Positions 26,414 through 35,573 are shown, counted from the first letter of the stretch. The stretch: DNA of 64,000 nucleotides from Paraburkholderia phytofirmans PsJN (GCF_000020125.1 NC_010676.1:2418001-2482000); one strand, 5' to 3'. Numbers and translations are program-made. The notes: generated by a model from the sequence alone, not told the origin.

Positions 26414-29206
26414 TCAGGACCCGGCGCCCTCCGTGGACTCGGTGCTGCCGACTTCGTCGGACGACTTCTTCTTGGCCCGGCCATTGACGCGCTTCGCCTT
26501 GGGCGGCGGCGCCTCGTCGCGAACGAACTTCACTTCGCCGCTGTCCTTGTCGTAGCTGACCTCGACACTGTCGCCCGATTTCAGCTTACCGCCGAGAATC
26601 TCCTTGGCAAGCCGCGTTTCCAGTTCCTGGCGGATCTGCCGCTTCAGTTCGCGGGCACCGAACTCGGGCCGGTAGCCGGCGTCGGCAAGATGGTCGAGAA
26701 TCGACTCGTCCATCTTGAGCGTGATGTCCTGGGCCGCCGCCGTGCGTATGACCCGTTCGAGCTGGATCTGCACGATCGAGCGGATATTCTCGCGAGAAAG
26801 CCCGTGGAAGACGATCACCTCGTCGATACGATTAAGGAATTCCGGGCGGAAGTGGCCCTTCAGCACATCCATCAGTTCTTCGCGAAGCTTCTTCTCCGGC
26901 AACTGGTCCGCCTCGAGCTTCTCGAGGTTATCCATGATGATGTGTGCGCCGAGATTGCTGGTCGCGATGATGATCGTGTTGCTGAAGTCCACCACGCGAC
27001 CCTTGCCGTCGGTCAGCCGGCCGTCGTCGAATACCTGGAGCAGCACGTTGCTCACGTCCGCGTGGGCTTTCTCGATCTCGTCGAGCAGGATCACGCTGTA
27101 CGGGCGCCGCCGGACGCGCTCGGTCAACTGGCCGCCCTCGTCATACCCGACATAGCCCGGAGGCGCGCCGATCAACCGCGCCACCGCGTGACGCTCCATA
27201 TATTCCGACATGTCGATACGGATCACCGCCTGCTCATCGCCGAACACGGTTTCCGCCAGGGCCTTCGCGAGCTCGGTCTTGCCGACGCCGGTCGGTCCGA
27301 GAAACAGAAAGGTCGCGATAGGCCGGTTCGCCTGGCCAAGTCCGGCGCGCGACAGGCGCACGGCGTCGCTCACGGCAAGCACCGCGTCGTCCTGGCCAAC
27401 CACGCGCTCGCGCAGTTTGTTCTCCATGTCCAGCAGTTTCTGACGCTCCTCCTGTGTCAGATCGGTGACCGGAATGCCGGTTTGGCGCGACACTACTTCG
27501 GCGATGGCCGCCACCGTCACTTCAAGCGTTTCCGAACCGGTCTTGCGCTGCCATGCCTCCATCTGCTCATCGAGTTTCGACTGCTTTTCGCCGATACGCT
27601 CCTCGAACTTCTTCGCCTCGTCGTAGCGCTTGCGCGAGGACGCATAGTCCTGCTCGCGCTTGAGCTGGGCGATTTCGGCTTCGAGTTCCTGGATGTCGGC
27701 CGGGCGCGAGGTGGCGCCGATGCGCACGCGCGCGGCAGCCTGGTCGATCAGGTCGATGGCTTTGTCGGGGAGAAAGCGCGATGTGATGTAACGGTCCGAC
27801 ATCTCCGCGGCGGCGACGAACGCATCGTCCGCAAAGGTCACCTGATGATGCGCTTCGAGCTTGTCGCGCAGACCGCGCAAGATGACGATGGTCTGCTCGA
27901 CGGTCGGCTCGGGCACCAGCACCGGCTGAAAGCGCCGCTCGAGCGCTGCGTCTTTTTCGATGTACTTCTGGTATTCGTTGAGCGTCGTCGCGCCGATCAG
28001 GCTGAGTTCGCCACGGGCCAGCGCCGGTTTGAGCACGTTCGCGACGTCGAGGCCGCCTTCGCCGCCGCCCTGGCCTGCGCCCACGATCATGTGCAATTCG
28101 TCGATGAATAGAACCAGTTCGTCTTTCTTCGCCGTCACTTCGTCGATCAGCGTTTTTGCGCGTTCTTCGAACTCGCCGCGATACTTCGCACCCGCCACCA
28201 TCGAATTGATATTGACCTCGACGAGCCGCTTGCCGCGCAGATTTTCGGGAACTTCGTCGTTGACGATACGCTGCGCCAGGCCTTCGACGATCGCGGTCTT
28301 GCCGACCCCCGGTTCGCCGATCAACACCGGATTGTTCTTCCTGCGCCGCGCGAGTACTTCAATCGTGCTTTCGATTTCCTGCGCACGACCCAGCACCGGG
28401 TCGAGCTTGCCCTGCCGCGCCAGAGCCGTGAGATCACGGCCGAACTTGTCGAGTGTGGGCGTGCCGGTCGGCGTGTCGACGCGGCCATCCTCGGCGCCTT
28501 TGCCGACTACCTTCACCACTTTCTGCCGCAGCGCTTCCGGTGTCACGCCGTACTTCTTCAGCAAGGTGCCCGCAATACTGTCCGGCACCGCCGCAAGCCC
28601 GATGAGCAGATGCTCGGGCCCGATGTAGGAATGACCCAGATCGCGCGATGCCTGGAACGCGCTCTGGATCACTTTCTTCATGCGCGGCGAGATGGTCATC
28701 TTGTCCATCGGCGTATCGGGGCTCGCGTTTCCCTTCTGCGCATGCTGGTCGATGTACCCTTTAATATCCTGCGGCGAGAGTTTGAGTTCCTTCAGCAGCG
28801 CGGTGCCGACATCGTTGTCCGCTAGTACGTACAGCAGATGTTCGGTGTCAAGTTCGTTTCGCTGGAGTTCGTGCGCTTTCTCTGCCGCGCGCTGCAACAA
28901 TTCGAGCGTCTGCTCGCTGAAGGCGTCGGTGGCGTCGACCGATTCGCGCGGCAACTCCGCGGCCAATTCTTCTTCGTCATCATCTTCCGCGCCGGCGCCG
29001 GCGCCCGCGCCGCCAAGACCGCCGAAGAAGCGGGACAGACCGCCTCCTCCGAGCAGCGAGTCGAACGGGTTCGCCATGCTTTGGTGCCGCATTAATTGCC
29101 GATAGTCGTAATCGCAGATCGATAAAGTTTTCCGCTCGCCGTTCTGCACAACGGTCACACGGGCGACAGCGGGACGGGCGTTACAGATTTCGCAAAGGGC
29201 GGCCAT
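26414..29206 (-). CDS. ClpK/ClpG-like AAA+ disaggregase (ClpA/B/C family)
   Basis: 930 residues. An N-terminal zinc-finger-like [10 protein letters not shown] with a later SICDYDY cysteine is followed by a Gly/acidic linker, a double Clp-N domain (about 95-235), AAA1 (GEPGVGKT), a short ClpC-like middle domain ([17 protein letters not shown]), AAA2 ([20 protein letters not shown]) and a basic tail. I see no I/LGF loop for ClpP after SNLGAHIIM. Zinc-like N-terminus, short middle domain and missing ClpP loop are features of the stand-alone disaggregases ClpK/ClpG rather than of a protease subunit. The neighbours (DksA-like, small acidic proteins, cyd oxidase) fit a stress cluster. Confidence 0.85.
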   Translation of the reverse strand: MAALCEICNARPAVARVTVVQNGERKTLSICDYDYRQLMRHQSMANPFDSLLGGGGLSRFFGGLGGAGAGAGAEDDDEEELAAELPRESVDATDAFSEQTLELLQRAAEKAHELQRNELDTEHLLYVLADNDVGTALLKELKLSPQDIKGYIDQHAQKGNASPDTPMDKMTISPRMKKVIQSAFQASRDLGHSYIGPEHLLIGLAAVPDSIAGTLLKKYGVTPEALRQKVVKVVGKGAEDGRVDTPTGTPTLDKFGRDLTALARQGKLDPVLGRAQEIESTIEVLARRRKNNPVLIGEPGVGKTAIVEGLAQRIVNDEVPENLRGKRLVEVNINSMVAGAKYRGEFEERAKTLIDEVTAKKDELVLFIDELHMIVGAGQGGGEGGLDVANVLKPALARGELSLIGATTLNEYQKYIEKDAALERRFQPVLVPEPTVEQTIVILRGLRDKLEAHHQVTFADDAFVAAAEMSDRYITSRFLPDKAIDLIDQAAARVRIGATSRPADIQELEAEIAQLKREQDYASSRKRYDEAKKFEERIGEKQSKLDEQMEAWQRKTGSETLEVTVAAIAEVVSRQTGIPVTDLTQEERQKLLDMENKLRERVVGQDDAVLAVSDAVRLSRAGLGQANRPIATFLFLGPTGVGKTELAKALAETVFGDEQAVIRIDMSEYMERHAVARLIGAPPGYVGYDEGGQLTERVRRRPYSVILLDEIEKAHADVSNVLLQVFDDGRLTDGKGRVVDFSNTIIIATSNLGAHIIMDNLEKLEADQLPEKKLREELMDVLKGHFRPEFLNRIDEVIVFHGLSRENIRSIVQIQLERVIRTAAAQDITLKMDESILDHLADAGYRPEFGARELKRQIRQELETRLAKEILGGKLKSGDSVEVSYDKDSGEVKFVRDEAPPPKAKRVNGRAKKKSSDEVGSTESTEGAGS

Positions 29207-29595
29207 CGTAGATTCACCTTTATGAGTTAAGGCATCCGACGTGTTAAAGGGTATGGAACGCGTTCAAATGAGGGGCGAATGCACGAAACCTGTCGCCGGC
29301 CTTTCGATAAGTGCTGCGCCGGGGACCGATGCTTCGCTGATCAGCGTTCAAATGCCGGCGTCTGCCAAACGGGTTGAGACGCGCGAGCGGCTTCCGGCAA
29401 CCGGCATGCGCTCGCGTGTTCGCGCTACGCGCCTGATTGCCCACATGATTGGCATAACGAACCTAAAAAACCGCCCTTAAATTCTATGAGTGGATCGTTA
29501 GTAAGGGAACATTGGTTTTTCCGATGATAAGGATTGGCAGCCATGTCCAACGCTATCAGCTCCGGGAATGCGCGCCTCGCCGCGTGTGAATTCCC
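29207..29595. other. upstream region of the AAA+ disaggregase gene
   Basis: About 390 bases without a supported gene. It contains a 12-bp palindrome CGCTGATCAGCG (29335-29346), an 11-bp direct repeat GCGTTCAAATG (29260-29270 and 29344-29354), and a leftward CTCATAGAATT box (29480-29490) shared with the promoter region near 30614. Confidence 0.5.
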
Positions 29596-29976
29596 CTACT
29601 TGCCGGTCTCCCGGCGGCTCTGCTCCGCAACGGTCAGGATAGCCTCGGGCATGACCTCGAGCCGCTCTTTGGGGATCGGCTGGCCGCTTTCATCGGAGAG
29701 ACCGTAGGTGCCTTCGTCGATTTTGCGCAGCGCACGCTGGATATCCGCGACGCGCTGGTCGTTCACGTCATGCAGCGACTGGTTAATCTCATTCTGTGCC
29801 ATTCCCTGCGCCTCCTCCTCGTATTCCTTGGCCTCGTCGCCATGCTCCTCCTGAGCCGTTCTTTCGTTCGCGATCGTATCTTCCTCGCCGCCCAGCAGTT
29901 CCCGCAGCAGCGCCTCTAGACGCTTGCGCTGCTGCGCGATGAACTCGTCACTCAGATCACTCTGTTGCTCCGGCAT
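29596..29976 (-). CDS. TraR/DksA-like protein lacking the zinc-finger cysteines
   Basis: 126 residues from the ATG at 29976 (GGGAGAAG upstream). An acidic coiled region (about residues 10-75) leads to ALRKIDEGTYGLSDESGQPI and PKERLEVMPEAILTVAEQ. This aligns with the DksA C4 region, but every zinc cysteine is replaced (GLSD for GICE, no CxxC near the end). DksA-family proteins bind the RNA polymerase secondary channel and tune stress promoters; cysteine-less members exist and can still act. It is third in a leftward series of small genes ahead of the disaggregase. Confidence 0.82.
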   Translation of the reverse strand: MPEQQSDLSDEFIAQQRKRLEALLRELLGGEEDTIANERTAQEEHGDEAKEYEEEAQGMAQNEINQSLHDVNDQRVADIQRALRKIDEGTYGLSDESGQPIPKERLEVMPEAILTVAEQSRRETGK

Positions 29977-30038
29977 GGTCTTCTCCCTCAGCTTGATTCG
30001 CTCAGCTTGCTTTGCTCTACTCGCCGTAGAGCGGGGCG

Positions 30039-30236
30039 TCACGCACCCAGTTCCTGAAATACGTGGCCGTTGGCCTCGAGTCCTTTCAGAAGATCGGGTG
30101 TCAGTTCGCTTTGCCAGACATGCCCCTCGAATTGCCAGTCGCTCTTGTCGGCTAGGTCGGGGAGGCCGGCGCCGTTGCGCACGTAGAGTCCGAGTGTCGG
30201 CTTCTTCAGATTAATGTAGAAATCGAATTCCTGCAT
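30039..30236 (-). CDS. conserved-looking small hypothetical protein
   Basis: 65 residues from the ATG at 30236. It reads QEFDFYINLKKPTLGLYVRNGAG, then DKSDWQFEGHVWQSEL and a final KGLEANGHVFQELG. No named family is recognised. It is predicted soluble, with alternating hydrophobic strands and aromatic residues, and no signal or membrane segment. It lies 38 bases after the upstream small gene and 62 bases before the DksA-like gene on the same strand, suggesting cotranscription in the stress cluster. The longer frame upstream (to 30371) overlaps the previous gene and is unlikely. Confidence 0.6.
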   Translation of the reverse strand: MQEFDFYINLKKPTLGLYVRNGAGLPDLADKSDWQFEGHVWQSELTPDLLKGLEANGHVFQELGA

Positions 30237-30274
30237 TTTCACCACCTTATGCAAGTTGAGGTCTCGAAGACGCT

Positions 30275-30532
30275 TCAACTGTCGTCGACGTTGTCCGCGT
30301 AATGATCGACAGCAACCTTGCATTCGTCGATCACGACCTGAAGGAAAGCAGGATCGTTTCTTTCCACCCATCGCTCGACGTGAAGGAAACGCTGCGTGCC
30401 GAGATCGGCGGTGCGCTCAGCGTCCGAAGTCGTGACGTCGACCGTGACCATGCCCCGGTTCCCTTGCAGAGGTGAGATCGTTGCGGAAAACAGGAATCGT
30501 CGATACGGGAATTCTTGTGCCTCTTCTGCCAT
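30275..30532 (-). CDS. small hypothetical protein, first of the stress-cluster run
   Basis: 85 residues from the ATG at 30532, fixed by a strong GAGGAGGG ribosome site. The sequence has QEFPYRRFLFSATISPLQGN, then RGMVTVDVTTSDAERTADLG and a C-terminal helix with VVIDECKVAVDHYADN. No family is recognised. It appears soluble. A good leftward promoter lies 82-110 bases upstream, so it probably heads the run 85-residue protein / 65-residue protein / DksA-like. Confidence 0.65.
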   Translation of the reverse strand: MAEEAQEFPYRRFLFSATISPLQGNRGMVTVDVTTSDAERTADLGTQRFLHVERWVERNDPAFLQVVIDECKVAVDHYADNVDDS

Positions 30533-30613
30533 AAACCCTCCTCGCGGAAGACCAGTTGAGCCCGCGTTATCTTCATACGAGTGCGCGTCTTCGCGCGCCA
30601 CGCGCCACGTGGA

Positions 30614-30642
30614 ATTCTATGAGCAAGTCACGCCCCGGTGAA
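30614..30642 (-). promoter_or_regulatory. candidate promoter for the small stress genes
   Basis: Read on the minus strand: TTCACC (30642-30637), a 17-base spacer and TAGAAT (30619-30614). The -10 lies inside a CTCATAGAATT box that recurs at 29480-29490 upstream of the disaggregase gene. Confidence 0.5.
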
Positions 30643-30778
30643 CGCAGGTTTCTCCAATGCTAACTATCGGCGAAATACGGTCCGCGCGCGCCAGCCGGAG
30701 CAATTTTCTTTGTATCGGAATGCTGAGATTACGGCATGATGGCGCTTAGCAGCGACACTCAGGCTAAAGGAGAAAACG

Positions 30779-31096
30779 ATGCCAGCATCCACTATTTTCT
30801 ACGGCGAGTTCGAGATGGTCGTGCGCCCAGAGACCAATAAGTTCGGCGCCTGGGTCGCCAGCGTGAGCCTGAAAAATAGCGCAGGTAAAGTCGTCGATAT
30901 TCGCCCGATGACCGTTCAACCCGAATGGCTGACCGAAGAAGAAGCGATCAGAGATGCGGTCGAATGGGGCCGCCGTTTCATCGATCGTGAGTTCGAGACG
31001 CCGCAACCGCACTCCTGGGTCAGCGCCCGGGCTCGCGCGGAGGACTGGTTCCGCGATGCGGAAGAAAAATCGCACGGCCCAGACATCAGTTCCTGA
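30779..31096 (+). CDS. small hypothetical protein
   Basis: 105 residues, ATG preceded by AAAGGAG. The N-terminal part forms beta strands (IFYGEFEMVVRPETNKFGAW, VASVSLKNSAGKVVDI), the C-terminal part an acidic amphipathic helix (TEEEAIRDAVEWGRRFIDRE) and a basic Trp-containing tail. No named family is recognised; the shape resembles small Burkholderia stress-associated proteins annotated only as DUFs. It is divergent from the 30532 gene, so the two may share regulation. Confidence 0.7.
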   Translation: MPASTIFYGEFEMVVRPETNKFGAWVASVSLKNSAGKVVDIRPMTVQPEWLTEEEAIRDAVEWGRRFIDREFETPQPHSWVSARARAEDWFRDAEEKSHGPDISS

Positions 31097-31175
31097 ACGC
31101 TGCCAACCTGAACGCTGCAAAGCCGGCGCCTGCAAAACGCTTGCAGGCTCAGTGAAATTTTTCCGCAGCCGCTCT

Positions 31176-31532
31176 CTACTTCCGCAGACGCGCCTGGATT
31201 TCCTGTGTACTGAGCGGCAACAGATCTTCGCTGATCTGCTCGAATATCATTCGACGCGCTTCTTCGCTCAGATTCGAACGCACCATGCCGAGGAATTTCG
31301 ACTCCATGGCAAGCCGCAGCCGATTGTAGAGTTGATGAAGCCGCCCTTCGTCCAGATAGGTGGCAACTCGCTTTGCAAATTTCTCGCGGTCTTTCTCGGT
31401 CAGGACCGTACCGGTGTATTCGTCGTTGACGAGAACTTCGACTTCCTGCAAGTCGAGCGTAAGCCCGGGCATCCGGAAAACACGCGCGCGACCACCGTCA
31501 GCCACGACAAGCCAGGTAACTTCGACCATCAT
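31176..31532 (-). CDS. host attachment family protein
   Basis: 118 residues from tandem ATGs at 31532/31529 after AGAGGTGC; the longer frame to 31604 is unlikely. VEVTWLVVADGGRARVFRM is the signature start of the host-attachment (Host_attach) family, and DREKFAKRVATYLDEGR with the closing LPLSTQEIQARL match its C-terminal half. The family was named from plant-attachment mutants but is now thought RNA-processing-like; its function is unsettled. It converges on the 105-residue gene and lies in the stress cluster. Confidence 0.82.
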   Translation of the reverse strand: MMVEVTWLVVADGGRARVFRMPGLTLDLQEVEVLVNDEYTGTVLTEKDREKFAKRVATYLDEGRLHQLYNRLRLAMESKFLGMVRSNLSEEARRMIFEQISEDLLPLSTQEIQARLRK

Positions 31533-31894
31533 GCACCTCTGAGCAGGAATTTTTAGCGCATACATGGCGCTCGCTCGCCGACGGTACCGACGACACTCAC
31601 TCAAGATAGCAGTTCGAACCGGCTACGCCCAAGATCAATTCACCGATTCATCGCATCGGCGGGAGGTTCACCGCTCGCCCGGCTTCGCTACGAGTACTCG
31701 ATGAATAGCCGGCAATCCGTGAAACCGCGCGACTCAGCAGCGGGGAAAAACCTTTGAGTGCGTTGAGACCGTCCACGCGCGTCCCCATGATTGCGGACAT
31801 GGGTGTCCGATAAGTCTGGAACTCCAGCTTATTGATGGGCGGGAACGCCGCCCCCAGAATCATGCAACGCATCACTTTCGCCTTGAGGCATTGC
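31533..31894. other. upstream region of the drug-type MFS gene
   Basis: About 360 bases with no supported gene. Two adjacent hairpin-like repeats occur at 31794-31832. A leftward frame (31648-31896) overlaps the MFS start and looks like chance. Confidence 0.5.
31794..31832. promoter_or_regulatory. two adjacent dyads upstream of the MFS gene
   Basis: CGGACA-TGGG-TGTCCG (31794-31809), then ATAAG-t-CTGGA-AC-TCCAG-CTTAT (about 31810-31832), the second with one bulged base. They end 63 bases before the MFS start codon. Operator or leader-RNA structure; inference only. Confidence 0.4.
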
Positions 31895-33121
31895 ATGAAA
31901 TCCGCACACGTTACCTCCGCTCTCCCCGCGCCGATCTACTGGCTGGCGCTCGGCGCTTTCGCGATCGGCACCGAAGGTTTCATGATCTCGCCGCTGTTGC
32001 CCGGACTCGCCGCCGATCTCTCGGTGAAGATCGAAACCGCGGGCCAACTGGTCACCGTTTTCGCTCTGGCCTATGGCCTCAGTTCGCCGGTGTTGACGGC
32101 GCTCAGCGGCAATCTGAATCGCCGCACCTTGTTGCTCGCGAGCATGATCGCCTTCGCGCTCTCCAACGTGCTTGCCATGGTCGCGCCGAACTTCTGGGCG
32201 CTGATGGGCGCGCGCGTGCTGTTGGCGCTGTCTGCCGGTCTGTACGTGCCGGGCGCGAATGCGCTGGCGAGCGCGATCGTGCCGCCAGAACGCCGCGGCC
32301 GCGCGATCGCGGTAGTCAATGGCGGCATTACGATCGCCATCGCGCTTGGCGTGCCTCTCGGCGCGGTTGTCGGTCACGCACTCGGCTGGCGCATGACGTT
32401 CGCCGGCGTCGCCGGGCTGGCGATGCTCGCTGCGGCCGGCCTGGTCGTCGGTCTGCCGCGCGACATTGGAGCGGGCATCCCGGTCGCGACGCTGCGCGAA
32501 CGCATCGCGGTGGGGCGCAACCCGGTCGTGCTCGCAACGCTATTGACGACCACGCTGTGGGCCACCGGCGCCTACACGGTCTATACGTATCTCTCGCCGT
32601 TTCTCGCCAGCGTCACCGGTCTGGCCGGTGCGCAGATCGGCATGGTGATGTTCATGTGGGGGCTCGCCGCCGCAGCCGGCGTCGTGACCGGCGGCAACGC
32701 CAGCGACCGGTTCGGACCGCTGGCCGTGATCGTGCCGACGATCGCGCTGTCGGGCCTCGCCTTCGCCATGCTGTCGATCAGCGCGCGCTTCCTGTCACCC
32801 GCAGCCGCGCTCATACCGGTGCTGGTGGCCATCGCGTTGTGGGGCGTTGCGCACTGGGCGTTCTATCCCGCGCAGCAGGCGCGGCTCATCGATATAGCCG
32901 GTCTCAAGGTCGCGCCGATCGTGCTGTCGCTCAATGCATCGTTCATGTATATCGGTTTCTCGCTAGGCGCCGCGCTCGGCGCATTGACCCTGGCACACGG
33001 CGGCGTGGGCAGCCTCGGATGGGTCGCGGCGGCCAGCGAACTAGCCGCCGTGCTGCTGACGCTGGCGATCGTCGGACGGCCGGCCGTGGCGGGCGCGGCT
33101 TGCCAGGCGGAGCGTGGATAG
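31895..33121 (+). CDS. MFS transporter, DHA1 (drug/arabinose efflux) type
   Basis: 408 residues from the ATG at 31895, chosen because PAPIYWLALGAFAIGTEGFM then falls near the N-terminus as in AraJ/YdhP-like carriers; an upstream in-frame ATG at 31832 is less likely. Twelve hydrophobic segments are present, with the RVLLALSAGLYVPGANALAS and PPERRGRAIAVVNGG motifs typical of DHA1 efflux pumps. The substrate is unknown. The LysR gene about 200 bases downstream is co-directional and may regulate it. Confidence 0.88.
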   Translation: MKSAHVTSALPAPIYWLALGAFAIGTEGFMISPLLPGLAADLSVKIETAGQLVTVFALAYGLSSPVLTALSGNLNRRTLLLASMIAFALSNVLAMVAPNFWALMGARVLLALSAGLYVPGANALASAIVPPERRGRAIAVVNGGITIAIALGVPLGAVVGHALGWRMTFAGVAGLAMLAAAGLVVGLPRDIGAGIPVATLRERIAVGRNPVVLATLLTTTLWATGAYTVYTYLSPFLASVTGLAGAQIGMVMFMWGLAAAAGVVTGGNASDRFGPLAVIVPTIALSGLAFAMLSISARFLSPAAALIPVLVAIALWGVAHWAFYPAQQARLIDIAGLKVAPIVLSLNASFMYIGFSLGAALGALTLAHGGVGSLGWVAAASELAAVLLTLAIVGRPAVAGAACQAERG

Positions 33122-33320
33122 GCACGTGATCGTCGCTTGCCCGTCGCCCGCTTTGCGGTTGGTGCTGTCACTCAGGACGGCCAGTCCAATGCGCCGGCGC
33201 CTCGCACTGGACAGTCGCCGCATCGGTCTTTTCAACCGCGAGATTGTCATCGGCATCGCGCTAACGCCCAATCTCGAAGTTCGGTACGATAAGCCGCCTG
33301 TCGCACGAGCGCATCCTGCT

Positions 33321-34193
33321 ATGAACGAAATGACAATGGACTGGGGCGATGTCCGCGTGTTTCTCGCGATTGCCCGTTGCGGCACACTCGGCGCGGCCGC
33401 GCGCCAACTGGGACAAACCCAGCCCACCATGGGCCGCCGGCTGCGCGCGCTCGAAAACGCGGTGGGCCAGATGCTGTTCCAACGCACCGCCGAGGGCTTC
33501 GTCCTGACCGACGAAGGCCAGGCGGTATTGAGTTTCGCGGAGCGAATGGAGGAAGAAGCGCTTGCGTTCACCCGTTCGCTTGCCGGGACCACGCAGCAGT
33601 TGACCGGGTCGCTGCGCGTGTCGTCGTCCGACTGGTTCGGCATTCATGTGTTGACGCCAGTATTCGCCACGTTTCTCTCGCGGCATCCGCTACTCTCGAT
33701 CGAGTTGATCACCGACTCGCGACGCTACAGTCTCTCGCGCCGAGAAGCGGATCTCGTGTTTCGCATCACGCCGTTCGACGAACCCGACGTGATCCAGCGA
33801 AAGATCATGGATATGAATTACGCGCTGTACGGGCACGCCGATCTGGTCGTGCCGCAAGCCGGCGATGGCGCGGGGCAATCGCTCATTACGATGGACAGCG
33901 CCTTCGAAGCCTTGCCCGACGTGACGTGGATTCGCCGCATGCTGCCGCATGCGCGGGTCGCGTACGCCAGCAACAATCGCGGCGTGCAGGCGCGCATGTG
34001 CGCCGAGGGCGGCGGCTTCGCGGTCCTGCCGTGCGCGCTCGGCGACAACACGCCGGGCCTGCGGCGCATCGACCTCGGCGAAAAGCCGCCGGGTCGCGAA
34101 GTGTGGCTCGGCTACCATCGCGACCTTCGGCGGCTGGGGCGGTTGCGGGCGCTGATCGACGTTGTCGTCGACAGACTCGCCAACGACGGATAG
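33321..34193 (+). CDS. LysR family transcriptional regulator
   Basis: 290 residues from the ATG at 33321; an ATG three codons later is equally plausible. The helix-turn-helix TLGAAARQLGQTQPTMGRRLRALENAVG comes within the first 50 residues, followed by FQRTAEGFVLTDEG and a short substrate-binding domain. It is the type of LysR regulator often found next to an efflux gene or dehydrogenase. It lies between the MFS gene and the converging quinone-oxidoreductase-like gene. Confidence 0.88.
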   Translation: MNEMTMDWGDVRVFLAIARCGTLGAAARQLGQTQPTMGRRLRALENAVGQMLFQRTAEGFVLTDEGQAVLSFAERMEEEALAFTRSLAGTTQQLTGSLRVSSSDWFGIHVLTPVFATFLSRHPLLSIELITDSRRYSLSRREADLVFRITPFDEPDVIQRKIMDMNYALYGHADLVVPQAGDGAGQSLITMDSAFEALPDVTWIRRMLPHARVAYASNNRGVQARMCAEGGGFAVLPCALGDNTPGLRRIDLGEKPPGREVWLGYHRDLRRLGRLRALIDVVVDRLANDG

Positions 34194-34245
34194 GCATCGG
34201 GCCACCGCTTAACTCACTCGCGGTCACCGGCCCGCGCAGCAAGCA

Positions 34246-35232
34246 TCACGCTATATCGACGACGATCTTGCCCCGCGCGCTGCGCTCGGTGATTGCGTCG
34301 TACCCTTGTTCCGCCGAGCGAAGATCGAAGAGGCGCGGATCGAGCCGCGGCGTCAATTGACCCGCTTCAGCGAGGCGCGTCGCCTCGCGGAGCATCTCGC
34401 CGTGATGCGCCCGGTTCTCGCCGCTCAGCAGCGCATGCAGAGTGAACACGCCCGAATACGTGGCCTCGCGAAACGACAGCGGCGCGAGTGCGTGCGTGCC
34501 CCAGCCAAGCGCGCTGACCACATGGCCGAAATGCTTGACCGCCGCGAAGGATGCATCGAGCGTCGCACCGCCCACCGTATCGGCCACCACCTCGAATCCC
34601 ACCCCGCCCGTATGCTGGGCGACGTATTGCTCGACGTTCTGCGCGGCGTAATCGATCGGCGTTGCGCCGAGGCGCGTGAGTTCGTCGTGGTCGCGCGCAC
34701 TAGCCGTCGCGAACACCCGCGCTCCTAGCGCCCGCGCGAGTTGCACCGAGACGTGGCCCACGCCACCCGCGCCGCCTTGCACGAGCACCGTCTGCCCGGC
34801 CCGGAGCTTCGCGCGGTCCACGATCCCCATGTAGGCGGTGATGAACACGAGCGGCAGAGAGGCGGCTTCGCGCATCGACAGAGTGGTGGGCTTTAGTGCG
34901 AGCAGATCCGCGTCGACGGCAGCATATTGCGCGAGCGAACCTTGAATGCCACCGACACCGCCTGTCATGCCGTAGACCTCGTCGCCCGCTTTGAAGCGGG
35001 TCACGCCTGCCCCCACCGCCTCGACCACGCCGGCCATGTCGATGCCGAGCACCAGCGGTAACGGATGTTTTGCATGAGCGGCGGCGCCTGCGCGGATCTT
35101 CGTGTCGAGCGGATTGAGACCGGCCGCCGCGATACGCACCAGCACCTGGCCGGGCAACGGTTCGGGGCGCGCTACGGTGGTGAGTTCCAGCGGTCCGTTG
35201 TACTGGGAGAGAACGAGGGCTTGCATTGTCAT
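34246..35232 (-). CDS. zinc-independent alcohol dehydrogenase / quinone oxidoreductase (MDR family)
   Basis: 328 residues from the ATG at 35232 (AGGAGCG upstream). GroES-like N-terminal half (GLNPLDTKIRAGAAAH, LPLVLGIDMAGVVEAVGAGV) and a Rossmann half with GGAGGVGHVSVQLARALGARV. No structural-zinc cysteine cluster is present, pointing to an NADPH-dependent quinone reductase-like enzyme. Predicted cytoplasmic. It converges on LysR and may be its target together with the MFS gene. Confidence 0.87.
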   Translation of the reverse strand: MTMQALVLSQYNGPLELTTVARPEPLPGQVLVRIAAAGLNPLDTKIRAGAAAHAKHPLPLVLGIDMAGVVEAVGAGVTRFKAGDEVYGMTGGVGGIQGSLAQYAAVDADLLALKPTTLSMREAASLPLVFITAYMGIVDRAKLRAGQTVLVQGGAGGVGHVSVQLARALGARVFATASARDHDELTRLGATPIDYAAQNVEQYVAQHTGGVGFEVVADTVGGATLDASFAAVKHFGHVVSALGWGTHALAPLSFREATYSGVFTLHALLSGENRAHHGEMLREATRLAEAGQLTPRLDPRLFDLRSAEQGYDAITERSARGKIVVDIA

Positions 35233-35573
35233 GGTCAACGCTCCTGGCAAATGCCGGTGAATGGAAAGCAGCTGGAGTGAATAGTGGCCCATGCAAACTG
35301 GCCTGAAAACTCACAAATCCGCACACCTTCCATGCATAAATGCATGACAAAACGCCTTTTTCCGACAGGCAGTGCCCAGACCCTGAAGCTGGGGCAGAGC
35401 CAACATGTCAATTTCGTAATGAACCGGTGGGGATCGCGTCAGGTGCGCAAGCGCAATATGGCTTCCAGACGCTCACAGAAGAAAGGCCCGCGCAATACCA
35501 GTAGCGTCGAATGAGCTGCTGCTATTTAGTGAATTTCCTCAATCAACCATCGTATTTATTTCGAGTCTGAATC
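35233..35573. other. intergenic region with a palindrome
   Basis: About 340 bases between divergent genes. A 76-codon frame (35284-35514) has no family resemblance and no ribosome site. The main feature is the palindrome at 35331-35346. Confidence 0.5.
35331..35346. promoter_or_regulatory. 16-base inverted repeat, candidate operator
   Basis: CATGCAT-AA-ATGCATG, perfect 7-bp arms, about 100 bases upstream of the quinone-oxidoreductase-like gene and 230 bases before the DUF4148 gene. Confidence 0.45.

Noticed and set aside
26384..28111. 575-codon plus-strand frame opposite the AAA+ gene
   Set aside because: Mirror frame of a highly GC-biased gene; Walker and zinc motifs are on the minus strand.
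26414..29206. ClpP-dependent protease subunit assignment
   Set aside because: No I/LGF ClpP loop seen; zinc-like N-terminus and short middle domain fit ClpK/ClpG better. Left as a likely, not certain, call.
31648..31896. 82-codon minus-strand frame overlapping the MFS start
   Set aside because: Composition and position fit a chance frame; it overlaps dyads and the MFS start codon.
35284..35514. 76-codon plus-strand frame
   Set aside because: No ribosome site, no family resemblance, and it spans a palindrome and the promoter area.
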